From: Sandaracinus amylolyticus
GTDB taxonomy: Bacteria > Myxococcota_A > Polyangia > Polyangiales > Sandaracinaceae
NCBI RefSeq assembly: GCF_000737325.1
Contig: NZ_CP011125.1
Coordinates: 682,001 to 746,000, forward strand
Reading direction: 5' to 3'
Length of the DNA: 64,000 nt
In this document: positions 1 through 8,138 of the stretch, piece after piece
Layout: every line of letters starts with the position of its first letter
Numbering within the stretch: the stretch's first letter is position 1
The notes under the pieces: model-generated
Told to the model about the DNA's origin: nothing
Seen by the model: the letters and a program-made list of their open reading frames with translations, nothing else
Database searches by the model: none
Translations under genes and position numbers: made by a program

Positions 1-2
1 TG

Positions 3-818
3 GCGAGCACGGACGACGACGACTTCGTCTACGCCGTGTCGCGATGGACGGCTCAGACGGGGATGGATATCGCGCCCAGTGAGGTGGCGACGGTCAGAGT
101 CGAAGTGGATCCCGCCTGGGGCGCTGCTCGGCCGTTCCCGAATGGATTTGTGGCGATCAACGCCGATGAGACTGCGCTTCTCTTCGGATACACGGTGTTC
201 GTGAGTCCCGAATCCGTTCCCGGGGAGATCTTCCGCGTCACGATCGGTTCCGGTGAGACCACGGCATTCACCGCCCCCGGGAACTTCGATGCAGCGTGGA
301 TCGACGACGCCGATTTCGTCGTGAGCGGCCTCGGACTTGGCACCGTGGCTGATGGGCACGGACTCTACGCGTACGACGCATCTGAAGACGAAACGGCGCA
401 TGTCGCCACGAATCTCGGCGTGTACAGCGGCGCGGTGGGGTTGACGGCGGACTACGCGATTGCGGGAGGATCCGCGGCGGACTTCTCCTCGCAGGTGTTC
501 TCGGTTTCCCGGTCTGCCTTCGACGGTGCCTTCGCGAGCGGCACACCGATCGACATGATGCTCACGGGCAGTCGCGTGGCCGCCGGTGGAATGACGATCC
601 CGTCGGCATTCTCCATCTCGGCCGACGGTCGGCAGCTCACCGCGGCTGAGTATATGGGCCCGATCCGCGTGTGGTCCGTCAGCCAGGACTCGGGCTCTCT
701 CACTCTTTCGCCTCAACCGAATCTCGCGTCGGGCACTTTCACCACCGCCTTCGCTGCCGGCGACGGCCGGGTGATGCTACGGCACTCTGACGGCCTTCTG
801 CTCGTCGCCGAGAGGTAG
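3..818 (+). CDS. Beta-propeller-like hypothetical protein, 5' truncated by window edge
   Basis: The frame is open from the left edge of the window, so the true start lies upstream; the GTG at 36 is only the first internal candidate. The visible ~270 residues alternate short hydrophobic strands with Gly/Asp turns and contain repeated phrases such as FSISADGRQL and IRVWSV. These resemble WD40/YVTN-type beta-propeller blades. There is one Trp-rich blade-like unit near the C-terminus and no catalytic motif. It may be a secreted or surface protein, but the N-terminus that would show a signal peptide is missing. It converges on the immunity gene downstream. Function unknown; propeller fold is an inference from pattern only. 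Confidence 0.6.
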   Translation, partial: ASTDDDDFVYAVSRWTAQTGMDIAPSEVATVRVEVDPAWGAARPFPNGFVAINADETALLFGYTVFVSPESVPGEIFRVTIGSGETTAFTAPGNFDAAWIDDADFVVSGLGLGTVADGHGLYAYDASEDETAHVATNLGVYSGAVGLTADYAIAGGSAADFSSQVFSVSRSAFDGAFASGTPIDMMLTGSRVAAGGMTIPSAFSISADGRQLTAAEYMGPIRVWSVSQDSGSLTLSPQPNLASGTFTTAFAAGDGRVMLRHSDGLLLVAER

Positions 819-877
819 AGCCGTTCTGCCTGAATGAGCACGACTGAGCGCGAGCTCCGTTGAAGCGCTCTCAACGA

Positions 878-931
878 GCCCTGGCCCCGAGACAGGGCGA
901 CGTCGCCGGCGCTCCTAGCGCCGGCGGCGTC
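878..931. terminator. Two hairpins between convergent genes
   Basis: The 300-bp gap between the converging genes ending at 818 and 1120 holds two inverted repeats. One has 6-bp arms (878-883 with 893-898). The other is a strong stem of 14 pairs with one G-T wobble (899-912 with 918-931) and a 5-nt loop. Neither is followed by a clear T run, so a bidirectional or Rho-assisted terminator is the likely role. No gene is evident in the rest of the gap. Confidence 0.5.
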
Positions 932-1119
932 GCGTGAGTGGAGCATCTCGCCGTGCGATACCGGTCGCGCGGACTAGCAGCTTGAAGGGAGAGCTCTCAA
1001 AGGTCGAACTGACGACTGCCGCTTATGCGCGAAAGCACGGGTGCTTCTTGTATGTGCTGGTGATCCGAACTCAACGGCACGGCTCAATCACGCTGGTCGG
1101 CCGACTGGACCATGCGCTC

Positions 1120-2058
1120 CTACGAGACTCTCGCCACAGACCACCGCGACCCGCTGACGACGTCACGCAGATCGAGGCGAGCCCAGCGATCAGCGAGCTC
1201 TTCACGGAAGAGATCCTCGACGAGGGCCTCGCGCACTGCAGTCTCCATTTCCGCGCGCGCGAGTGCGCGACGCGGCATGATATCGACTTGTACGATCCCG
1301 TTGCGCTCGCTCCAATTGCCGATTTCGAGCACGGCTTCACCGGAGTCGAGCACGCATACTTCGATTCTCTCCGCGCCATCGCTTTCGACCCTGATCGCGC
1401 CCACATAGGACGGACGATCAGGAGCCAATCCGTGAACGGCTGCTACGCGCCGAACTCGGGCTACCCAATCGAGCTCGTCGGGTTTGGATGCAAGGTCCAG
1501 ATAGTGGAGCCAGTATTCGCGCCGGAGAGGGGCCTGCTGGTCCGCGTCGGTGTTCCAGGGGAGCTGCCCCGTGAGGGCTACCGTCGCACGCATGGGGAGA
1601 TCCCACGCCTCCGGGTCGAGGTCTTCGTCTCGCGAGGGACCATCGAGAGTCCCCTTCGGACGTGGACGTAGGGCGCGAATCGCGCTGGCGGCAACCTGCA
1701 CCGCGAATTGCTGCGCGTCTCCTCTGCCCGCCCAGTCCATTGCGAGGACCTGAAGTCGGTCCGCATGCGCAAGAGCGTCTGTCGCGGCGAACCTACGATC
1801 GCCGACATTGAGAAGAATGAGGACCGCATCGTGTACGGCCTGCAGTGGCTCGGAATCAGTAAATATCGAAGGTCGGCGGAGGAACATGTCGAGCGAATCG
1901 ACAGCAACGCAGAGACGAAATTGGGTGAGCGCATCGACACCGGCGCTCGCACTGATGCGCCGTTCGACGTCGCCTCGGTCGGCCAGATCAAGGTGCCCCG
2001 AGCGACTCCCTTGAACAAGAGCTACGAACCTTTGGACGAACTCGCGCAGATCAGCCAT
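1120..2058 (-). CDS. Putative immunity protein for the adjacent Rhs toxin
   Basis: A 312-residue acidic, mostly helical protein without a signal peptide or transmembrane segment, so cytoplasmic. Its start lies 21 nt after the stop of the Rhs gene on the same strand, the standard position of the cognate immunity gene in polymorphic toxin loci. A cytoplasmic location would suit a toxin acting on nucleic acid or nucleotides. I recognise no named immunity family. The opposite strand is also open over much of this length, but this frame was chosen because of operon spacing and balanced composition. Role inferred from position; an unrelated hypothetical is possible. Confidence 0.65.
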   Translation of the reverse strand: MADLREFVQRFVALVQGSRSGHLDLADRGDVERRISASAGVDALTQFRLCVAVDSLDMFLRRPSIFTDSEPLQAVHDAVLILLNVGDRRFAATDALAHADRLQVLAMDWAGRGDAQQFAVQVAASAIRALRPRPKGTLDGPSRDEDLDPEAWDLPMRATVALTGQLPWNTDADQQAPLRREYWLHYLDLASKPDELDWVARVRRVAAVHGLAPDRPSYVGAIRVESDGAERIEVCVLDSGEAVLEIGNWSERNGIVQVDIMPRRALARAEMETAVREALVEDLFREELADRWARLDLRDVVSGSRWSVARVS

Positions 2059-2079
2059 CGCTCACTCCAGAGTCCGAGT

Positions 2080-5000
2080 TCAGTATGGGTCACTCGCAGA
2101 GCTCGCCCCACGGTACACACTGCCATCCGGACGATACTCCGTTACTGAGCCGTCGGGGTGGAACACTCTCGTCATGTTCGGATCAGTTACCACGAGGTCG
2201 CGTCCCTGGGCAGCTGCTTCAACGCGGAAATAGTTGCGGCAGTCGCGACACATCGGTAGACCCACGCCAACAGCTTCCCCGGGATGTGCCACCGCGTGCT
2301 GCTTCTCGCAGTGGACCGAGGCGGCACTCCCAGGTCCGTTGAAATCATTCGCTCCCCCGTCCTGGAGCTCGTGCCCGATCTCGTCGCTGCGCGCCATCAT
2401 CTCATCCGAGCTTCGCGATGCATATCCCGGGTATCGCTCGGCATCGTCACCGATCTCGCCGCTCCGCGTGTACGGTCGATCCGAGCCCTCTACCGCAGCC
2501 ACGCATCGCTCGCTGTCGGACTCGCGTTGCGCACGGATGCGCGCTTGCTCGTCAGCGGCAGCGGCTGCAGCTCGACGGCTCGTTTCGATCTCGGCCCGAG
2601 TCGAGGGCGGGGTATCGCTCGGCGGCGGAGCCCAGCGGCTCGGGTGCTCTCTTGGGCTTGAGGTGGGGTCGACGTTCCGAACCCATCTTCCCGCCGAGGT
2701 GTCGTAGCCCCAGCGGTTCGGGTACCGACGCGCACCGCTCGGCAACGGCACGCCTGCGGCGCGCGCCTCCTCCGTTGTCAGCACGCCGATCGGACGCCGA
2801 TCCGTGCGAGGTTCATGCGCGCGACTCGCGGCTACGTCGCTCGCAACCGAGCGGGGTACTGCTTCGCGATCCGGGTGCCCCTGCGACCCCTCTTGTGCGG
2901 GGTGGTTGTGCTCGTTATGAAGCCCGAGGACGTCGACGGAGACCAGCGGGTTCGCGGGATAGGCGTAGAGATTGACGCCGCCCGCGCACCCAATCGGATC
3001 GCTCTCGAGATACCTTCCGAGCCAGGGGTCGTAATAGCGGAATCGGTTGTAGTGGAGGCCGGTGTCGCTGTCGTAGTAGTGCCCCGGCCAGCGAAGGTTA
3101 TACTCGAGCACCGACGCCGGATTGACGACGACGTGTCCATACGGATCGACACGATCTGCCCACCAGACGATCTCTCCGCGCTCATCCTCGATATGCAGCG
3201 GCATTCCCACCTGGTCGGAGAACACCGAGTAGGACCGTCCAGAGCTCGACTCTGCATCTGCCGACGCGTAGTCGACGAATCCGATGGGCACGAGTGAGCG
3301 CGCGCCGGCGTAGACATAAATTCGCAGCTGCCCCGAGGGAAAAGTCTCCGCTGCGACACGATCTCCGTCCCACCAAAAGAGCTTGAGGCGGTCGCCGCGC
3401 CCGGCGGTGATGCGGCGCCCGAGACCATCGTACGTCGCAGTCCACGGCTCGCCCGCATCGTCCTCGATCCGAACGATCTGGTCGAAGCCGTCGCGGAAAT
3501 AGCGAGTCTCCGCGGCATTGCTCCGCCGCACCACAATGTGGTCGCGATGATCGTACTCGAACTGCTCGTCAGCCGCGCTGACGAGGCGGTTCGCGCGACC
3601 GATCTGCACGAGAGGCAGCCCAGGCTTCGAAAGGAGGTTGCCAGCGGCATCGTGGCGATAGGAGTGCGGCACTCCGTCTTCGCCGATCTCAGCAATGAGC
3701 CGATGCGCAGCGTCGACCTCGAAATGGCGCCTGCCGCGAATGCTGTCCCAGGCGGTTCGAAGGTCACCTTCGTCGCTGTAGTCGAGGCGGGCTGCCCACG
3801 ACACGAGTGAACCGTCGTCGGCGCGCTTCCACAAGAGGCGCCCGAGAAGACGACCATCGGGATCGTACTGCTGGATCTCGCGCGCGCCGTTGCCGTGGTC
3901 GATTTGGACGGTACCGGGCCCGACCGGCTCCATCGTCCAGGTCCGCCCCGTCGGCGCGATGATGCTAACCAGGTCGTTGTGGCCGCGCTCGTAGCGAGTC
4001 GTGAAGCGACCGACGACAGTGACACGCAGGTCCTCGCCGTCGTACCAGTGACGTACCTCGCGGTCGTCGCAGCGGTCGCGCAGGCGCCGACGTAACGCAT
4101 CCCACGACTTCCAGACTTTGTGGGTGTGCGTGTCCGCCCGCGTGACGTTCCCGTTCTCGTCGTAGTCGAGATCGATGACCTCGCCGTCACGCAGCTCGTA
4201 TCGGCCCACGAGGCCGTTCTCGTGCGGAGTGACGCGCATCAGCACGACGCCATTCGCGTCGCGCTTCGCGGTCATCCGGTCGCCGAGGTCGTAGTCGTAC
4301 TCTTCGCGGATGCGACCGTCGCGATGTACGCGAACGACGCGGTCTTTCGAGTCGTAGTCATAGGCGGAGACCGTTCCGAGCGGGTCGACGATCTCTGTGA
4401 TGTGCTCGTGCGGGTTGTGCGAATACCTCGTGGTCGCTCCGAGCGGGTCGATCTGCGCGCCGACGAGATTCCAAGAGCGAATCTGCTTCCGGTGCTCCCG
4501 GCCGTCGCGATCGCGATAGAGGACGACGTTCCCGGCACGGTCGTACTGCCACTCCTGCACGCGGCCATGCGCATCGACCTCGCGGATAGGGCGGCCGTAC
4601 GCATCGACCTCGCGCACGGGTTCGCGCGCAGCGCGCGGAGCCCGGAAGACGCTCGCCGCCAGGTCAAGCAGCGGGTCGGGGATCCTGTGCGACGCGGCGC
4701 CCGCGTCTGTATCGAGGCAGGGCGCGAGCTCGCCGAGCACTCGCTCGCGCGAACTTGTCGGCAGGTCCCGCACGAACGGGTCCGGCAAGCCCGGCTGATC
4801 CACCTGCGGCGGGTAGAGATTCCCGAACCGATCCATCCGGGCGTAGTGCGCGTCGTCCTCGTCGTAGAGGAGCTTCATCTCGCGGCCGCCCGAATCGATC
4901 TCGGCGACCACGCGTCCGTCGGCGTCGCGGATGCGCTTCAGCACGCCGCCGTACGGGTCGACGATCTTCGTGATGACGCCGTCGTCATCGTAGTGGACGA

Positions 5001-6807
5001 TGCGAGCCGAGCCGTCGTGGAGCTCGTAGCGGGTCTGGCGGGGCTTGCTGTAATCGAACTTTGACCACCACAGGTTGTCCTCGCCTGACGCGAACACGCA
5101 CCGACCCTGTAGGTCGTACTGATAGCGGTACCGAAATCCGTTACGGTCCGTCGCCTCGGTGATGCGGTGGGCGATGTCGTACGAGAAGTGCTCCCGCGAG
5201 CCGCGAGCGTCTTCGGTCGTCGTGAGGCGCCCGCGAAGGTCGTAGCCGTACGCGATCAGTCTCTTCGGGATCTGCGTCTCGAGCCCACCGCGGACCTCGA
5301 CGAGATGGTGGTGTTGGTCGTAGTGAAGCGTGTAACGCGCTCGAGGCGCTACGGGAGTGCGGAGCGAAGTCTCGCGGACTTCGACCAGGCGCCCGACGCT
5401 GTCGTGGATCAGCTCAATGCGAGCCTTCTCGCGGAGCACGCTGACGGGGTGTGTCGAGACCGCGTCGGGCGTGTTGCGCACGAACTCGTAGGTGCCGAGC
5501 CTCCGATGCGAGACGGTGAACCGCGTCGGGCTAAGCTGTCGAAGCACGTACCCGGCTGCGCGAACCAAAGTCTGGCCGTGCCGGATGCGCGGAAACTCGA
5601 TGCGGTCTCCATCGAACGTTTCGAACACCGCTCGGTGCAGTCGGACGCGAAGCGTGTTCTCGAGGCAATGCTTCCAGCCCCATCCGAGCACGCTGTGCTC
5701 GCGCGACTTGGCACTCGAGGTGTGGCGAGACCAAACGAAGCCGCCGTGTGCCGACGCGAAGTCGCGATGCGTGTTGAAGTTCGCACCAGTGACGAGGCTG
5801 ACCGGCTCGCCGCCGTCACCGCGACGGCCGTTCGCGTCGCACGACTGCGTTGGGCGCCGCACTCGTCCGGCCGCGGCTCGCATCGCGCGGCGGAGCGCGG
5901 AGTAGAGAGCACCCTGCGCGAGCGCACCCAGGTTCGGAATTGGCGGACCGCCCGCGAGCACTGTCGTCGGCGGACCGAGCAGCACGCCGACTCCTGGAGG
6001 GCCCGCGGGGTCGGCACCACGTAACATGCTGATGGCGAGAGCCGCCGAATCGAGTGCTGCCTGCGCCGCCTGTGCGATCGCGGCACCGGTGTTGCCGGCC
6101 GAAGCCTGAGCGGCAGCGCCCGCTGCTGACACGACGGCGCCGGCAATGCCCGCTGCCATCTGCAGCGCCTTGGAGCCTGCCGGCATCGGGTTGCAGTGAG
6201 CGGTGATGTCCATCCCGAGTCGCGCGACTCGCGAGCCACCGAAGAAGACACCGGAAGCGCCGGTCATGATCTCGAACGGCGGCGCCATCGACCCGCACGT
6301 GAGGCCGAGACCGATGTCACCCGCGCGAAGTGCCGGGACCCCATTGACGAGCACCGACGCCGAGCCCGCAAGAAAGGCAACGCCGAAGCTCGGCAGCGGA
6401 AACACACCCGCAGGAGTGGTGCTCGGCGGATGCGCATGCGTATGGGGCGTGCCCATGTGCATCGTCGTGCCGATCACTGCGACCGGCTGAGCAGGGAACA
6501 ACGCACCGAATCCCGTCTCGTCGAGGATCGTCTGGATCACCTCTGCCGAGAGCGTGTCGATGAACATCGCCGGGGCGTTGATGATCCCGAGGACTCCGCC
6601 GGCCCACTGGGCGACATAACCCGCTCCGCCCTGCTCAGCTGGCGGCGCGGATGTGAAGGCGTCCGGGAGGCTCGTCACCGTCTCGAACACGGCAGCCACA
6701 CGCGCCTGTCGCGTGCTCTCCGAGATCGGCTGGGGGTCGATGATCGGGAGCCGGACGCGGTCTCGGGGCGGACGGAGGCGAGGGGAATCGGGAGGATCGC
6801 CCGGCAT
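2080..6807 (-). CDS. PAAR-Rhs polymorphic toxin with putative deaminase-fold C-terminus
   Basis: About 1575 residues. The N-terminal ~330 residues hold two hydrophobic Gly/Ala-rich stretches around a PAAR-like segment (residues ~110-215, with NGVPALRAGD and MDITAHCNP), which would cap a VgrG spike. Residues ~340-1250 are YD/Rhs repeats forming the toxin-encapsulating shell. The Rhs core signature (LGRYLESDPIG, then NLYAYPANPL) ends with DVLGL near 1296. The remaining ~280 residues are the variable toxin. They contain H-C-E near 1500 and C-R-D-C near 1521-1524, matching the zinc-binding HxE...CxxC pattern of the cytidine-deaminase-like superfamily. The ATG at 6807 overlaps the TPR gene stop (TGATG); a GTG at 6810 is possible. 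Deaminase activity and target are inferences. Confidence 0.9.
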   Translation of the reverse strand: MPGDPPDSPRLRPPRDRVRLPIIDPQPISESTRQARVAAVFETVTSLPDAFTSAPPAEQGGAGYVAQWAGGVLGIINAPAMFIDTLSAEVIQTILDETGFGALFPAQPVAVIGTTMHMGTPHTHAHPPSTTPAGVFPLPSFGVAFLAGSASVLVNGVPALRAGDIGLGLTCGSMAPPFEIMTGASGVFFGGSRVARLGMDITAHCNPMPAGSKALQMAAGIAGAVVSAAGAAAQASAGNTGAAIAQAAQAALDSAALAISMLRGADPAGPPGVGVLLGPPTTVLAGGPPIPNLGALAQGALYSALRRAMRAAAGRVRRPTQSCDANGRRGDGGEPVSLVTGANFNTHRDFASAHGGFVWSRHTSSAKSREHSVLGWGWKHCLENTLRVRLHRAVFETFDGDRIEFPRIRHGQTLVRAAGYVLRQLSPTRFTVSHRRLGTYEFVRNTPDAVSTHPVSVLREKARIELIHDSVGRLVEVRETSLRTPVAPRARYTLHYDQHHHLVEVRGGLETQIPKRLIAYGYDLRGRLTTTEDARGSREHFSYDIAHRITEATDRNGFRYRYQYDLQGRCVFASGEDNLWWSKFDYSKPRQTRYELHDGSARIVHYDDDGVITKIVDPYGGVLKRIRDADGRVVAEIDSGGREMKLLYDEDDAHYARMDRFGNLYPPQVDQPGLPDPFVRDLPTSSRERVLGELAPCLDTDAGAASHRIPDPLLDLAASVFRAPRAAREPVREVDAYGRPIREVDAHGRVQEWQYDRAGNVVLYRDRDGREHRKQIRSWNLVGAQIDPLGATTRYSHNPHEHITEIVDPLGTVSAYDYDSKDRVVRVHRDGRIREEYDYDLGDRMTAKRDANGVVLMRVTPHENGLVGRYELRDGEVIDLDYDENGNVTRADTHTHKVWKSWDALRRRLRDRCDDREVRHWYDGEDLRVTVVGRFTTRYERGHNDLVSIIAPTGRTWTMEPVGPGTVQIDHGNGAREIQQYDPDGRLLGRLLWKRADDGSLVSWAARLDYSDEGDLRTAWDSIRGRRHFEVDAAHRLIAEIGEDGVPHSYRHDAAGNLLSKPGLPLVQIGRANRLVSAADEQFEYDHRDHIVVRRSNAAETRYFRDGFDQIVRIEDDAGEPWTATYDGLGRRITAGRGDRLKLFWWDGDRVAAETFPSGQLRIYVYAGARSLVPIGFVDYASADAESSSGRSYSVFSDQVGMPLHIEDERGEIVWWADRVDPYGHVVVNPASVLEYNLRWPGHYYDSDTGLHYNRFRYYDPWLGRYLESDPIGCAGGVNLYAYPANPLVSVDVLGLHNEHNHPAQEGSQGHPDREAVPRSVASDVAASRAHEPRTDRRPIGVLTTEEARAAGVPLPSGARRYPNRWGYDTSAGRWVRNVDPTSSPREHPSRWAPPPSDTPPSTRAEIETSRRAAAAAADEQARIRAQRESDSERCVAAVEGSDRPYTRSGEIGDDAERYPGYASRSSDEMMARSDEIGHELQDGGANDFNGPGSAASVHCEKQHAVAHPGEAVGVGLPMCRDCRNYFRVEAAAQGRDLVVTDPNMTRVFHPDGSVTEYRPDGSVYRGASSASDPY

Positions 6808-8129
6808 CACGCCCTCGCGGTTCTCTGCAAGCCCGCGAGCTTGCGTGCGGCGGCGTCCGCGGCGGTGCGCATGCGCGCGTCCGAGTACAGCCGGTGCAGC
6901 CGCTCGAGCGCCGAGCGCTGGCGCGGGACGTCCTGCGCGGCCTCGGCGATCTGCTCCGCCTGAGTCCAGGTCTCAGCAGCCTCGCGGAAGAGCGAGAGCG
7001 CGAGCTCGCTGTCGCCGCGCGCCTCGAGCGCCTGTGCGGCAGCGGAGGCGTTCAGGCACCTCGCAGCCGTGCGGCTCGCAGTGTCGAAGTACGAGCGCGC
7101 GTCGCCGTGCTGGCCGAGCATCGCACTGGTCGCGCCTGCTGCCAGCAGCAGGTTCAGCATGATCGGCGGGGCGTTGGGGTGCATCGGCGATGGCCCCTTA
7201 TCGTCGGCGCCCGTCGTCGGTTGCGCCTGACGCATGAAGGCGGGCGGCTTGGCCTTCATCGCGAGCGCGAGTCCCTGCTGGTATCGCTCGAGGGCCCGAT
7301 CGGGCAGCCCGGCCATCCGGAAGCAGTCGCCGACGCCGTTGAGGCAGAGCGCCTGCATGAGCGGCGTGTCCGCGGCGCCGTAGTACTCGTACAGCTGGAT
7401 GAACTTCGCGATCGCTTCGTCGAAGCGGCGGTAGGACATGTCGATCATGGCGAGTTGCAGCGTCGCCTGCATGCGCTCAGCGAGCGGAACTGCAGGGTCG
7501 ACGGCCTCGGCAGCCATGCCCGCGCACAGCGCGTCGGTGCTGAAGTCGAGGTCGTACGAGAGCACGCCCTGCGCGCGCAGGTTCGTCAGGGCCTGCGTGA
7601 GCGGACGCGCCCGTCGATCATCGCGCACGATGACGCGCGCGTGCTCCATCCACGGTTCTCGCTCGCCGAGCTGAGCGAAGCTCCCGACGAACCGGTAGTA
7701 CGCGTCCGCGTTGTGGATCGCCGTCGGCAATAGCGAGAACACCACGCGGAATTCAGCGGGGTCGGCAAGCCACTGCGTGAAGTGCTCGATCGCGATCAAC
7801 ACGCGTTCGCGGGGAGACGTCGACTCAGCGCTCATGCGCTCGGGGAACTGTTCCAGAGCCTCGATCGACTTCTTCGCACGCTCCTCGTTCGCCAGCTCGA
7901 AGTGGACGCGAAGCGTCTCGCACATGCCGAGCGTCCACGAACGTTCGTCTACAAACGGAGCGGCGTACGAGAAGTGGATGTCGCCGACCGCGGCGCCGCG
8001 GATCTGCTCCTGCGTCTTCAGCGCGAAAGCTACGTCGTTGTCGGTGCATCCGAGGACGAGCATCACGTCATCGGGCTGCTCGATGAACTCTTCGAGAACC
8101 TCGCGCAGGTCTTGAAGCGCTGTTCGCAT
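6807..8129 (-). CDS. TPR protein, likely VgrG-Rhs adaptor/chaperone
   Basis: A 440-residue cytoplasmic protein. The first ~190 residues form a domain I do not recognise. From ~220 onward there are tetratricopeptide-like helix pairs: runs such as LCLNGVGDCFRMAGLPDRAL and GDSELALSLFREAAETW, with the small residue spacing of TPRs. It sits 9 nt after the VgrG stop and its own stop overlaps the Rhs start, so it is translated between spike and cargo. T6SS cargo with PAAR/Rhs domains usually needs a dedicated loading factor (EagR, DUF4123 or similar); none of these is present here, and a TPR adaptor is a plausible substitute. Functional role inferred from position. Confidence 0.75.
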   Translation of the reverse strand: MRTALQDLREVLEEFIEQPDDVMLVLGCTDNDVAFALKTQEQIRGAAVGDIHFSYAAPFVDERSWTLGMCETLRVHFELANEERAKKSIEALEQFPERMSAESTSPRERVLIAIEHFTQWLADPAEFRVVFSLLPTAIHNADAYYRFVGSFAQLGEREPWMEHARVIVRDDRRARPLTQALTNLRAQGVLSYDLDFSTDALCAGMAAEAVDPAVPLAERMQATLQLAMIDMSYRRFDEAIAKFIQLYEYYGAADTPLMQALCLNGVGDCFRMAGLPDRALERYQQGLALAMKAKPPAFMRQAQPTTGADDKGPSPMHPNAPPIMLNLLLAAGATSAMLGQHGDARSYFDTASRTAARCLNASAAAQALEARGDSELALSLFREAAETWTQAEQIAEAAQDVPRQRSALERLHRLYSDARMRTAADAAARKLAGLQRTARA

Positions 8130-8138
8130 CGCCGCTCC

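Noticed and set aside
934-1671. 245-codon plus-strand frame opposite the immunity gene
   Set aside because: It lies antisense to a better-placed gene directly after the Rhs stop, has no ribosome site and no recognisable motifs.
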